A stretch of DNA of 42,407 nt, from contig JAJRTK010000116.1 in NCBI GenBank assembly GCA_024278345.1, positions 1-42,407 of the forward strand, given 5' to 3'. Of the stretch, positions 22,146-31,199 are shown piece by piece. How positions within the stretch are numbered: the first letter of the stretch is position 1; every line of letters begins with the position of its first letter. This DNA comes from a bacterium (GTDB lineage: Bacteria > CSSED10-310 > JAJRTK01). A program made the translations under genes and the position numbers. The notes beneath the pieces are model-generated. The model did no database searches. It was given only the letters and a program-made list of their open reading frames with translations, and was not told where the DNA came from.

Positions 22146-22351
22146 AAAAGGTTTTGGTTCAATACGTCGGGCCGCTGATGCACGCCAGCCTTGGCGAGCA
22201 GGGAGACGACCGGTTTGTTGCCGCATTCGAGCCGGTCTTGATGGATGCTGGACGCGCTAAACTGCTCGTCGAGAACGGCGGGAATAATTGGGAATACTGC
22301 GCGCCTCCTGCGGAAGCGGTGGCGACCGACGACGGAGGGCTTGACGAATGA
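22142..22351 (+). CDS. Small tail-module protein, unknown
   Basis: 69 residues, with ATGA overlaps at both ends. It has one beta strand, several acidic residues and an acidic C-terminus. No family was recognised. Tight coupling between the terminator-like and tube-like genes implies a structural or chaperone role. Confidence 0.65.
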   Translation: MKKVLVQYVGPLMHASLGEQGDDRFVAAFEPVLMDAGRAKLLVENGGNNWEYCAPPAEAVATDDGGLDE

Positions 22352-23646
22352 CGAATACCGGCCACGGCGCGAATAGCTTTCTTGGCTTTGCCGCACAGAC
22401 AGCTTGGAACACTGACTCCGGCGGCACTTATACCTATCTGCCCTGCCGTCCGGGCGGACTGAAGAAGACGCAGGAGCCCGTTTTTTCGACGCAGTCGCGA
22501 GGATTCACGAAGCGCTACGGGCGAAACGCGAATCAGCAGGTCGAGGGACAGGTGCCGATGGACTTCTATTTTGAGGGCCTGGAAACGCTCATGAACGATA
22601 CCTTTTCCCGCACTTCAACCGAGGTCGCTTCCTGGATCGTCTCGGCGGCATCGAGCAACAACACGATCCAGTTCCAGGAGGATGGCGGTTCGACTTTGAC
22701 CGCAACGGTAGCGGACGGGTCTTACACTTCCGCGACGCTACCGGCGGCACTGAAGACTGCGATGGAAGCGGCAGGTTCCGGGACGTATTCGGCAAGTTAC
22801 TCGACAAGCACTAAGAAGTGGACGATCACTGTTTCCGGTGCTGTGTCGGCAGTTCAATTGCTCGGGACCGGGAACTTTGAGGATGACCTTGGATTTACGA
22901 GCGCATCTTCTTCTGCATCCAGCGTAACGAGTGATACCGCTGTTGGGGCGGTCTACGACCACGTCTACACCTTCGACGACACCGGAGCCTTGCCGAATGC
23001 GAGCGGGCTGACACTGTATGACCACAAGGACTTGAAGACCTGGAAGGTGCGTTCCGCGTTCATCACGGCGCTTCAGATCGGGTTCCAGGACAACGCGCAC
23101 TTCGTTGATTTCATCCCAACCTTCCTTGCGGCGTCGCGGTCGAAAGCGTCTGCCGTGACGCCGACATTCGGAACCGGGGTTCCGGCGAACCCGGCGGACA
23201 ACCTGACGCTGACCGTCGTGACTGCCACTGGTTCCCGGTCGATGGAGACGACCGCGTTCAATGTGCACCTGACGATCCCAACGGCTCTCAAACACTCGGT
23301 CACCAGCCGCACGGCGAAAAAGGCGAACCGCAGCGACCGCGTGACGATTGAGGGGTCCGCAACTTGGGATTGGACGAATGACAACCTTGCAACGGAATGG
23401 CTTGATGACTGGGATAACGACGCTCCAGTTGATATCACGGCCGCGCTGACGGGGAACACAATCCGAAGCTCCGTGACGCAAAAAGTGACCATCGAATTGC
23501 CGCGTTGCCATGTGAAAGGAGACGATCCGGTGCATGGTGGCGCGGGGGCAATGGAACAGGCGTTCAACTGGGAATCGGCCTATGATCACACTGACAGCGA
23601 AGATGCCTTCAAGGTGACGCTCCGGAATCAGACTTACATTGCATAG
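22348..23646 (+). CDS. Tail tube-like protein 2 with an inserted repeat domain
   Basis: 432 residues. The outer parts resemble the first tail-tube-like protein (FLGFAAQTAWNTDSG at the start, GAGAMEQAFNWESAY and FKVTLRNQT at the end). Residues about 103-200 form an extra domain (NNTIQF...GSYTSATLPAALKTAM...YSTSTKKWTI) that recurs in the proteins at 26477 and 31200. Such insertions decorate the tube exterior. It lies directly before the assembly chaperone, the standard place for the major tail protein, so this is the better major-tube candidate. Confidence 0.7.
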   Translation: MTNTGHGANSFLGFAAQTAWNTDSGGTYTYLPCRPGGLKKTQEPVFSTQSRGFTKRYGRNANQQVEGQVPMDFYFEGLETLMNDTFSRTSTEVASWIVSAASSNNTIQFQEDGGSTLTATVADGSYTSATLPAALKTAMEAAGSGTYSASYSTSTKKWTITVSGAVSAVQLLGTGNFEDDLGFTSASSSASSVTSDTAVGAVYDHVYTFDDTGALPNASGLTLYDHKDLKTWKVRSAFITALQIGFQDNAHFVDFIPTFLAASRSKASAVTPTFGTGVPANPADNLTLTVVTATGSRSMETTAFNVHLTIPTALKHSVTSRTAKKANRSDRVTIEGSATWDWTNDNLATEWLDDWDNDAPVDITAALTGNTIRSSVTQKVTIELPRCHVKGDDPVHGGAGAMEQAFNWESAYDHTDSEDAFKVTLRNQTYIA

Positions 23647-23653
23647 GTGCGGT

Positions 23654-24205
23654 ATGGCGGATGAAAAACGAAGTGCGCTCGAAGCGATAAGCCAGGCGAC
23701 GCGGGACGTTTATGAGTTCCAACATCACCCGCGTTTGCGGGGTGTGAGTGTCGCAATTGAGGCTGTCTGGCTCGACTTCATTGTGATGGAAGCGCCGGAA
23801 GTGTTCGGGTTATTCCTGCCGGATGAAGGGGAGCCACTCGATCCTGGGCGGCGCAACGCCCTGCGGAAGCGGAAGAAGAACCTGGATGAGGCCAGCGTGT
23901 CGATGGTGCGGGCGTTGATCCGGATCATTGAGGAAGGCTGCCCGGAACTTCAGGGGCATCTTCACGCGACTCGGGACAAGATACCGCGAGATGCCGCCGG
24001 GAATCCCAATCCTCTGCACTTCTACTATCGCCAGTTTGGGCGGGATTTTATGGGGCTGGTGTGGGCGATTTTGGGATTATCTGGCGTGACGGAGGATCAA
24101 GCCGCTTCGGCCCGTCGGTTTCTTGGCGCGGACGCAAGAGGTGCGGAATCTGCATGTGATGGCGAAGACGTACGGGACGACGCCGGCGATGCTGTTGCGA
24201 CTTGA
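23654..24205 (+). CDS. Tail assembly chaperone, zero-frame product (G-like)
   Basis: 183 residues from the ATG at 23654. The sequence is helical and charged, with no membrane segment. It lies between tail tube and tape measure, where siphophages encode the G/GT chaperones that hold the tape-measure protein. Its 3' part overlaps another frame (24090-24290) encoding a C-terminal extension, implying programmed frameshifting. Confidence 0.7.
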   Translation: MADEKRSALEAISQATRDVYEFQHHPRLRGVSVAIEAVWLDFIVMEAPEVFGLFLPDEGEPLDPGRRNALRKRKKNLDEASVSMVRALIRIIEEGCPELQGHLHATRDKIPRDAAGNPNPLHFYYRQFGRDFMGLVWAILGLSGVTEDQAASARRFLGADARGAESACDGEDVRDDAGDAVAT

Positions 24206-24290
24206 AGGCACGCCGGTGGGTTACGCGGTGAACCTGGAGACTTGCCGGGTTGGCTTGCAATGGGAAGTAGAAGCCGTCGAGGTGAGGTGA
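24090..24290 (+). CDS. Tail assembly chaperone frameshift extension (T-like)
   Basis: An open frame shifted +1 (equivalently -2) from the chaperone gene, without its own start, ending six bases... three bases before the tape-measure ATG. The translation includes RNLHVMAKTYGTTPAMLL, matching the K/R-TYG-x-x-P pattern of siphophage T extensions. A shift could occur at CGG-TTT-C (24115-24121), where tRNA-Phe can slip from TTT to TTC without loss of pairing, but the exact site is not proven. The fused product would run from 23654 to 24290. Confidence 0.6.
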   Translation, partial: RRIKPLRPVGFLARTQEVRNLHVMAKTYGTTPAMLLRLEGTPVGYAVNLETCRVGLQWEVEAVEVR

Positions 24291-24293
24291 TTG

Positions 24294-26477
24294 ATGCCTG
24301 ACGTGAAGCTGACAATCAGTGCGCAGGATAAGGCGAGCGACGCGCTAGAGAAGATTGCTGGAGCGTTGAAGGGGGCTGGTGATGCTGCGGATGGGGCGTC
24401 TGGTGAGTTCGTCGGCGCGGGAAAGGCGTCTGATCGGTTGGGCGGCGACACGTCCGCGCTTGAATCAGACCTCCTGGAAATGCGGAAGGCGCTTGACCTG
24501 GTGAACAAGGAGCTTGCCGAAACGAAGGGGAAGCTGTCCGGCGTTGGGAAGGAAGAGAAGAAGTCAGGGCGCTCGTGGTTGGAAATGGGGGGGATGTTGT
24601 CCATCGCTCAGGCGGGGCTCGGGATGTTGACGGGAGCTCTTGGCGCTGTCTCTGAATCCCTAGAGCGTGCTGCTGAACGCGGTGACGTGATGGCCCAAGC
24701 AACGCTTGGGGCGGCGCGACAGGCTCAAGCGGGGATGGATAAGCTCGCCAGTACGGTCATGCAGGGGCTGCTGCCAGTGTTGCAGCCCCTGTTTGACTGG
24801 GTTGGTAAAATCGTTGAACAGACAACGAAATGGATTAAAGAAAACCATATCGTTGAGAAAGTCGTTGGCGTCGTGATCCAAGTGACCGGTTACCTGGTCA
24901 AGGCCGTGGGCGTGTTGACGGAGATCATGTCGCCGTTTGTGAAAATGTGGTCGTCTGGCTGGGGAAAGCTGGTCGGGCTAGTGATGCGCGGAACGGCGTA
25001 TATGATCGATAACTTCCGCAAATTTACGAAATCATTCGTTGCTAACGTTGGGGTCCTGGCTCAGCTGTTTGATCAGGATCTCGCGGATTCGATTTTCCGA
25101 ATGCAGCTCAATCTCGACAACATTTCCAGGCGACTCAAAAAGAACGCCACCGCATGGGAAGAAGTGTCGATTTCGACAGCAGAAATGGGGCGTTCGGTCG
25201 CCGAATCGGGGGATGGATTCATTGCGTTCGGCGAGAAGGTTGCAGCGGGAATGCTGCAGGCCAGCACGTCAACGGCCAAGTACTCGGAGCAGAACTTCCA
25301 ACAAGCGCGGAAGAGGCTAGATACGCAGCTTGCAGAGCTTGAGGGAAACTTAGAGGCGCAATTGCAGGTTCTTGCGGAGTTCCATGCTCGCTGGCGTGAG
25401 ATTGAAACGGTTCGGCGTGAAGAGATCATTGAGATTGAAACGCAGATCGCAGCGAAACAAAACGAATTGCGCCAAGTTGCCCTGGAACAGGAACAGGCAG
25501 CTATGGAGGCTCGCCAAGAATTGATAATTGGGTTCAGCGAGTTCCTACAAGAAATGGCAGCCTACCGCGAAGAACAGGTCATGGCCGAGCTGGGGCGGGA
25601 GCTTGAGAGGGTCGAAGTGTTGCGCACTCTCGGGGCGGAAGAAGCGGTTCTCCGTGATTTGCAGCTTGAGGCATATCAGAAGGTAGCGCAAAGCTCAGAA
25701 GTTAGCGCGCAGCGGCGAATGGAGGCTGAGAAACAAACGACTCGCTTGATGGCCCAAGAGGCATCGATCCGGGTCAAAACACAGACGGCTACGGCCCAAA
25801 AGATTGCCGGGACTTTCGGAGACATGGCGAAAAGCATGCTTTTGCAGGGGGCGAGCCTCAAAGACGTGCTTACCAACTTATGGAAGTCGATGGCGGGGCA
25901 ACTTATCGATATTGTTATTGATATGGTTGTTAAATATGTGACTCAAGCGGCTGTTCAGACTGCTACTGCCCAGGCAGCCGCCACGGCTCAATCTAGTGCC
26001 CAAGCAGCAACGGTTCCATCTGCGATTGCATCTTGGACAGCATCAATCCCATTTGCTGGTCCGGCGGTCTTCTCTGCTTACATGGCGACCTATCAAGGCT
26101 TGATGGCTGCTGGACAAGCAGCAATGAGGGGTCTTGGCGGGTTCGCCGAGGGTGGGTTCATCCCAGGGATCGGGCGCGGGGATCGCGTGCCGATTCTTGC
26201 TGAGCCAGGTGAGTTCATGCTACGTCGGTCTGCCGCCGATGGGCTTGGGGCAGATGTACTAAATGCTTTGAACTCGCAAGGTGGCAGTGGCGGATTGGAT
26301 GCCGGAATTCCCGAATCGGCTTCACAGGGTGGCAGCGTCGTGCGCGTCGTGATGGAATTGTCTGACCAGTTTCAGGACTCAATGTTCGGGCAGTTAGTGA
26401 CTGAAGCGGTGAATTTTCACGTCGTCCATGAAGACGGGGAGCTTATGGCCAGTTCCCTTGCAATGGAGGGCGCTTGA
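24294..26477 (+). CDS. Tape measure protein
   Basis: 727 residues. An N-terminal Ala/Asp/Gly-rich region (SAQDKASDALEKIAG) is typical of tape measures. It is followed by coiled coil, hydrophobic helices (about 100-125 and 185-230), a long Glu/Gln/Arg coiled coil (about 330-500), an Ala/Gln-rich membrane-active segment near 560-620, and the conserved GGFAEGGFIPG...EPGEFMLRR motif near the C-terminus. It sets tail length and is ejected into the host. At about 0.15 nm per residue the tail would be near 110 nm. TGATG overlap with the next gene. Confidence 0.92.
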   Translation: MPDVKLTISAQDKASDALEKIAGALKGAGDAADGASGEFVGAGKASDRLGGDTSALESDLLEMRKALDLVNKELAETKGKLSGVGKEEKKSGRSWLEMGGMLSIAQAGLGMLTGALGAVSESLERAAERGDVMAQATLGAARQAQAGMDKLASTVMQGLLPVLQPLFDWVGKIVEQTTKWIKENHIVEKVVGVVIQVTGYLVKAVGVLTEIMSPFVKMWSSGWGKLVGLVMRGTAYMIDNFRKFTKSFVANVGVLAQLFDQDLADSIFRMQLNLDNISRRLKKNATAWEEVSISTAEMGRSVAESGDGFIAFGEKVAAGMLQASTSTAKYSEQNFQQARKRLDTQLAELEGNLEAQLQVLAEFHARWREIETVRREEIIEIETQIAAKQNELRQVALEQEQAAMEARQELIIGFSEFLQEMAAYREEQVMAELGRELERVEVLRTLGAEEAVLRDLQLEAYQKVAQSSEVSAQRRMEAEKQTTRLMAQEASIRVKTQTATAQKIAGTFGDMAKSMLLQGASLKDVLTNLWKSMAGQLIDIVIDMVVKYVTQAAVQTATAQAAATAQSSAQAATVPSAIASWTASIPFAGPAVFSAYMATYQGLMAAGQAAMRGLGGFAEGGFIPGIGRGDRVPILAEPGEFMLRRSAADGLGADVLNALNSQGGSGGLDAGIPESASQGGSVVRVVMELSDQFQDSMFGQLVTEAVNFHVVHEDGELMASSLAMEGA

Positions 26478-28594
26478 TGGCTTATTACGAAGAGATCAAG
26501 GGGAAGCCTCGGCTCATAGTGCTTGGCCAAAGCAGGAATAGGTTTATCGACCTTTCAGGGTATTTTCTCGCTGAGCCCTACAGGGAAGGGGCCTCAGTGC
26601 TGGTCGCAACCTCTGTGTCTGGGCGCACACAAGTAGTCTATAAACACCAAGCGGGGCCGACTCGGCTTAAACTTTCTGGTCTGGATCTCGAAGAGGTCAA
26701 GCGGCTTCAGCAGTTGTTTCGCGTATTTTCCGCAAGGGGCGTGCCCTTCGAGGTGATGATGGACCGTGGCCGCTGCATGCGGATTGTCGGGGACACGGCC
26801 AGGGATGAAGGGAGCTGGAGCGGTCCTTTTGATGCTGGGTTCGGCATATACTACGATTTAGATCCGTTAGGGGCAATCGATGGCGTGGGGGGGATCGGTG
26901 TGTTCCCTGGCCAGGTTCCTGGGTATGAGCGGTCTAATTGCGCCATAAATGGTGATGCAGTTGACGGGCCTCCTCTGTATCTTCCAACCGGCTGGGTTAA
27001 TGAGACAACGGGAACCTTGGTCGGCTACAAAATCCAGTATCTTTCCGGCATGACCAATGAGGCTGGGACAAACGAGGGCAACGTTGTAAAACTCCAAGCC
27101 GTTGCTGGCGGGGCCAAAACACTGGCTGTCCCTTTCGATTTGGGGAAGTTTGGCGGGGCCGATCTCCAGTATGATTCTCTCCCGCTTAGCTATTTGACCC
27201 TCTCATTCGTTGCGCGGATGGACTTCCAGCCCGATGCCCTTGCCGCTCTGAACACTGCCGGAAGTGAGGTTCTATCTGTTTCTCTTCGTCCAACTTCTTC
27301 TTCATCTTCTTTGAGGGATGATATCACCAAGGTTCAGTTGACAACTCGTTGGACGCGCTTTTTTGTGAGGTTCCAGCCAACCACTGCGGTGTCAGACAAT
27401 GATGGTGATATCATTTTTGATTTTACTGATGCCCTGGTGGGGCACTCAGTCTATTTGCGGGATATTAGACTTTCTCCATCGCGCCACTGGACTGGGCCGG
27501 CCACCTACAGCACAGTAAGGAGTGAGGCCCTCGGTGCGCGGGATGCGGGGCACCTGCAATATATCAATCGGCTCCATTATGCTTTCCAGATTCCAGCTTG
27601 GGAAGCCAGGGAAGCGGGCGGTGCTGCAACTCAATTTTCGTATTCCCTGGGGTTTTACTTCACCCCTTTTTGGAGCACCACTTCTGGTTCTAGGGGGTCC
27701 GAGTTCTCGGTTGTGACCGGCGTAAACGACAAACTGGATTTTGATGAGGGCGGGGGTGAGCTGCCGGTCGAGATTCCGGAAGGGCAATACGATTTTCAGA
27801 CACTAGGAGACAAGCTCGCTTCCTTGATGACGGTTGCGGCGGCGGCAACCATCACGGTTACTTACAACGTCGGAACGCGGAAGTTTACAATTAGTTCCAC
27901 TGGTGCGACCTTCAATTTGCGCTGGAACACTGGCACCAACGCGGCGGTGTCCATTGGAGGTTTACTCGGTTACGACACTTCGGCGGACGACACAGGCGCG
28001 ACCTCTTATCTGGCGGACAACGCCGACACGGGGTTCTTGACTTTACTCCGAACCGCCGACACTACTACGTCTGGGAATACAAGTGGCCTTCGCATATATG
28101 CAACAAGCGACAAAATCGTTGCTGAGTTCCTGCTTGATGATGGGTCGGTGATGAGCCTGACAAAGACTGGTGTCACCTGGGTTGCCGGGACTCCGGTTCA
28201 TGTTGCCGTGACGGCTCAAGACTGGGATGGGTCAACGGCAAGCTCTGGGGGGATCGGGCTTTGGGTTGATGGGTCGGTCGTGTCCGGGACAAATACCCAT
28301 TCGCGGTGGCTCGCTTCACTTGGCATCTTGCTTTTGGTCGGATCTGACGTGACCAGAAAAAATGCCGCGTGTGGGCTTTTTACCGATGTTCGGATTGAGC
28401 CGGGAGTTATCGGCGTTGACTGGTCGATCACAGATTTTAGAAACACCGGCGGAACGCTGCCTGAGCGGTTCAGGCACACCTTCCTTTGCAAGGTCGGGAA
28501 GCGCGGAACCCCCCTTGTTCGGTTCGATGACAAGAACAACGCTTATGCCATGGATGTTCAGCTCTCATCTGATATACTCTTCAACCCAAGCTAG
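26477..28594 (+). CDS. Distal tail protein with repeat domain and LamG-like domain
   Basis: 705 residues. The N-terminal ~150 residues (strand-rich) fit a Dit-like distal-tail scaffold. A beta-sandwich follows. Residues about 417-515 carry the same domain as the tube protein (NDKLDF...GQYDFQTLGDKLASLM...YNVGTRKFTIS). The C-terminal region (about 525-690; VHVAVTAQDWDG, GIGLWVDGSVV) looks like a concanavalin/LamG-like carbohydrate-binding sandwich. Likely at the tail tip, linking tube, hub and fibres and contacting host glycans. Confidence 0.65.
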   Translation: MAYYEEIKGKPRLIVLGQSRNRFIDLSGYFLAEPYREGASVLVATSVSGRTQVVYKHQAGPTRLKLSGLDLEEVKRLQQLFRVFSARGVPFEVMMDRGRCMRIVGDTARDEGSWSGPFDAGFGIYYDLDPLGAIDGVGGIGVFPGQVPGYERSNCAINGDAVDGPPLYLPTGWVNETTGTLVGYKIQYLSGMTNEAGTNEGNVVKLQAVAGGAKTLAVPFDLGKFGGADLQYDSLPLSYLTLSFVARMDFQPDALAALNTAGSEVLSVSLRPTSSSSSLRDDITKVQLTTRWTRFFVRFQPTTAVSDNDGDIIFDFTDALVGHSVYLRDIRLSPSRHWTGPATYSTVRSEALGARDAGHLQYINRLHYAFQIPAWEAREAGGAATQFSYSLGFYFTPFWSTTSGSRGSEFSVVTGVNDKLDFDEGGGELPVEIPEGQYDFQTLGDKLASLMTVAAAATITVTYNVGTRKFTISSTGATFNLRWNTGTNAAVSIGGLLGYDTSADDTGATSYLADNADTGFLTLLRTADTTTSGNTSGLRIYATSDKIVAEFLLDDGSVMSLTKTGVTWVAGTPVHVAVTAQDWDGSTASSGGIGLWVDGSVVSGTNTHSRWLASLGILLLVGSDVTRKNAACGLFTDVRIEPGVIGVDWSITDFRNTGGTLPERFRHTFLCKVGKRGTPLVRFDDKNNAYAMDVQLSSDILFNPS

Positions 28595-28597
28595 TCA

Positions 28598-30097
28598 ATG
28601 CAAACTCTCCCAGAATCCATTTCGCGGGCTTTGGACGCCTCCATTGCTCCGGTATATGTTCTCAAGTTTGGTGACTTGGCCGGGGACTCGATCCCCTACT
28701 ACTACTCGACCGCTCCGGTGGTGGGGCTCTCGACCGTCCAAAACATGGCCGCGTGGCCGAAACTTCCGGCTCGCAAGGTGACTCCACTAGAGGGGAAAAG
28801 CACGATAGGTAAAGGGGGGGTTGTCCTTCTGGATTTGGGCGCCAGCGTTTCTGACCTGCTGTCGCAACATTCGATGGTTGATCGTCCAGCAACACTTTAT
28901 TTTCTGCTTGCCGGGCTGCACTGGAGATCACGTCTTACGGTTTATTCCGGCTCGGTAAGCGATGTTTCACGGGCAGGTCTTGCGGGGTTTATGTTCACTC
29001 TCGTTGACCCCTTAAGCAGACTTGCGGTTGACGTGTTTTTGCCGGAAGCGTTGGCTAGTGAGCCGGGGAGTGGGGATAAGGTGTGGACCTGCTCGGCAAC
29101 CGGCGGTGCAACCCTGACACTTTCTGACTTCGACGGGGACGGTGTTTATGACCGCATCACGGTTCAGGGACACCCGATGAACATTGCTTTGTGCCTGATG
29201 AGAAGCGGTGCCGGGGATGGCGGGACGTTTGATGCTTGGCCGGCTTGGGCCGGTGCTGGCCTGTCCACCCAGGAAGTGAATGAATCGGCCTGGGAAACAG
29301 CGCGGGATAACCAATGGTCTCTTGCCGAAATGAAGTTCACCTTGGAGGGTAAGGAAAGGGTAAAACGGTTCATCGAAAGCGAGATTTGCAAGGTGCTAGG
29401 TGGTTACATGACCATATCTGGAAGCGGGAAAATCGGGTGTCGGTTTTTCGAGGCTCCAAGAAAAGTAGCGGTTCTCCAGAGTTTCACGGATGATTCGCTC
29501 TTGAAGCCTCCGGCTTGGAGCGGGAATTATGGGGGTGGGGTAACCCACATTTCGATTTCACTCGATCATGATGGCGATGATTACCAGACAGAGTTACCTC
29601 TGATGGTTAGTGCTGAATGTCTTGCTGGTCGGGCCAGAGTTCTTAACAGGGTTGATATCCGGTCCCGAGGTTTGCAAACAAGTCTTGGTGGGGTTTCCAT
29701 CGCCCGTACGGTTGCTGATTCCATCTTTCGGCGGTATCAGGTGGCTCCTCCAAAGGTTGGGTTCGAGGTGATGCTGCACAAACTCGCTGTGGAGGCTGGC
29801 GATGTTGTCCGGCTGCGGTCCATCACGTACCCAAACATTGAAGGGTCGCAACCCCTGGGCGTAGATAAGGATCGGCTCCTTGAGGTGTATTCTGTTGGAG
29901 TCGTGAAAGATCGGATCAAGTGTGCTGCCATCGATGTGTCTGGACCGCTTCAATCGACCGAACAAGTCGCAATCATTGCACCCAACGGGCAGGCTGTTTG
30001 GACTTCGGCTACTCCTGCCGAAAAGGATTATGCCTATTTGGCTGATCCAGACACAAAGAAAATGTCGGATGGGCAATCGGGGTACGAGTTCGCATAA
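28598..30097 (+). CDS. Tail hub/tip protein
   Basis: 499 residues, immediately after the distal tail gene and before the fibres. The sequence is mixed alpha/beta and includes FMFTLVDPLSRLAVDVFLP and a segment around FIESEICKVLGGYMTISGSGKIGCRFFEAP; VARTVADSIFRRYQVAPPKVGFEVML resembles the GIARxxADxxLxRY pattern of gp27/Tal-like hub proteins. It probably closes the tube and opens on infection. Confidence 0.6.
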   Translation: MQTLPESISRALDASIAPVYVLKFGDLAGDSIPYYYSTAPVVGLSTVQNMAAWPKLPARKVTPLEGKSTIGKGGVVLLDLGASVSDLLSQHSMVDRPATLYFLLAGLHWRSRLTVYSGSVSDVSRAGLAGFMFTLVDPLSRLAVDVFLPEALASEPGSGDKVWTCSATGGATLTLSDFDGDGVYDRITVQGHPMNIALCLMRSGAGDGGTFDAWPAWAGAGLSTQEVNESAWETARDNQWSLAEMKFTLEGKERVKRFIESEICKVLGGYMTISGSGKIGCRFFEAPRKVAVLQSFTDDSLLKPPAWSGNYGGGVTHISISLDHDGDDYQTELPLMVSAECLAGRARVLNRVDIRSRGLQTSLGGVSIARTVADSIFRRYQVAPPKVGFEVMLHKLAVEAGDVVRLRSITYPNIEGSQPLGVDKDRLLEVYSVGVVKDRIKCAAIDVSGPLQSTEQVAIIAPNGQAVWTSATPAEKDYAYLADPDTKKMSDGQSGYEFA

Positions 30098-30108
30098 GGA
30101 GTGTCGGG

Positions 30109-30645
30109 ATGGCATTTGATACGTTGGTAGACACAGAAATATCCAGGGACAAACCGGCTGATTCGGCGCTTATGTTGAAGCTCAAGAATCGTGACGATTG
30201 GAATAAGTCGGGGGCCACTGCCAGCTCTGACTTTTTTGTTGACGCGTACCAGACTGGGCATTCTCATGATGGAACCTCGGGGGAAGGTGCGCAAATCCCG
30301 GAAGCGGGGATCGCTGATACCGGGGTGGTTTCTGGTGGACAAGTGGGCTCTGCCCAAGTAACTACAGCAAAGCTCAAGAACTCAACCATGGGGACTTCGC
30401 ATTTTCAAGACTCGTCTGTAACCACGGCGAAGATGACGGGGAAGATTGGAACCCAATTCAGGGGGTTGGTTACGGGGGGGGCTCTAGACGTTACGATCAC
30501 GCATGGACTCGGGCATCGGCCTGTGGTTACGAATCGGGTTGGCGGTGCTTTTGCAATCCAGTCCACGAGCTCAACTTCCATCGTGTTGCAATACAAAAAC
30601 TTGTCTCCACCTGATCCTTGGAGCTACGACATACACGCGGTTTGA
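30109..30645 (+). CDS. Fibre protein 1 (VTTAK-repeat shaft)
   Basis: 178 residues, AAGGAG before the ATG. An N-terminal attachment domain, a HSHDGTSGEG linker, then repeats of the form x-V-T-T-A-K-[LM] that build a trimeric shaft, and a C-terminal beta domain (VTITHGLGHRPVVTN). Paralogous to the next two genes. Confidence 0.65.
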   Translation: MAFDTLVDTEISRDKPADSALMLKLKNRDDWNKSGATASSDFFVDAYQTGHSHDGTSGEGAQIPEAGIADTGVVSGGQVGSAQVTTAKLKNSTMGTSHFQDSSVTTAKMTGKIGTQFRGLVTGGALDVTITHGLGHRPVVTNRVGGAFAIQSTSSTSIVLQYKNLSPPDPWSYDIHAV

Positions 30646-30648
30646 ACT

Positions 30649-31197
30649 ATGACTTTGACAGACTTCATTTCAGACGGTGAAATCAGCATCTCCGGAAAGG
30701 TGACCGGTCTCCAGGCTGCGGCCACCAATAAAGGGGTGATCGAAAAGCTGCGTGATATAGACGCCGATCTCAAGAAGGCTCTTGAGGCTGCAAAGACAGC
30801 CTTTGATGCTCACGATCATTCCGCTGCCGGCAAGGGAACTCCGCTTGGGACTGGTGGGGCCGACTCCTTTTCATCCGGTGCCGTGACAACTGCGAAGCTG
30901 GGGAACCTGTCTGTTTCGGGAGCAAAACTCCAGGCCGGATCTATCTCTGCTGCTAAAATCTCCGATGATTCTGTTGGTGGCAGCAAGATCGGGAATGCAA
31001 ACGCAACCGCTTTTTCGATTGCTGCATCTTCAACTTGGGTATGGAACCCTGGGCTCGGGTATATCCCTCTCTTCCACGTAGAATCGGCTGACGCGAGGGA
31101 TATCTCGGTGCATGGGATTCTTACTGGGAACTCTGTTACGCTTTCCAATACAACTCTTTCTACCGTTACCGGGGAAGTCGTTTGGCGGGGGAATTGA
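30649..31197 (+). CDS. Fibre protein 2 (VTTAK-repeat shaft)
   Basis: 182 residues. A coiled-coil N-terminus (VIEKLRDIDADLKKALEAA) precedes HDHSAAGKGT and shaft repeats AVTTAKL, SISAAKI and VGGSKI, then a compact beta head (STWVWNPGLGYIPLFHVESADA). The shared linker-shaft-head plan with its neighbours indicates duplication and divergence of fibre genes. Confidence 0.65.
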   Translation: MTLTDFISDGEISISGKVTGLQAAATNKGVIEKLRDIDADLKKALEAAKTAFDAHDHSAAGKGTPLGTGGADSFSSGAVTTAKLGNLSVSGAKLQAGSISAAKISDDSVGGSKIGNANATAFSIAASSTWVWNPGLGYIPLFHVESADARDISVHGILTGNSVTLSNTTLSTVTGEVVWRGN

Positions 31198-31199
31198 CT

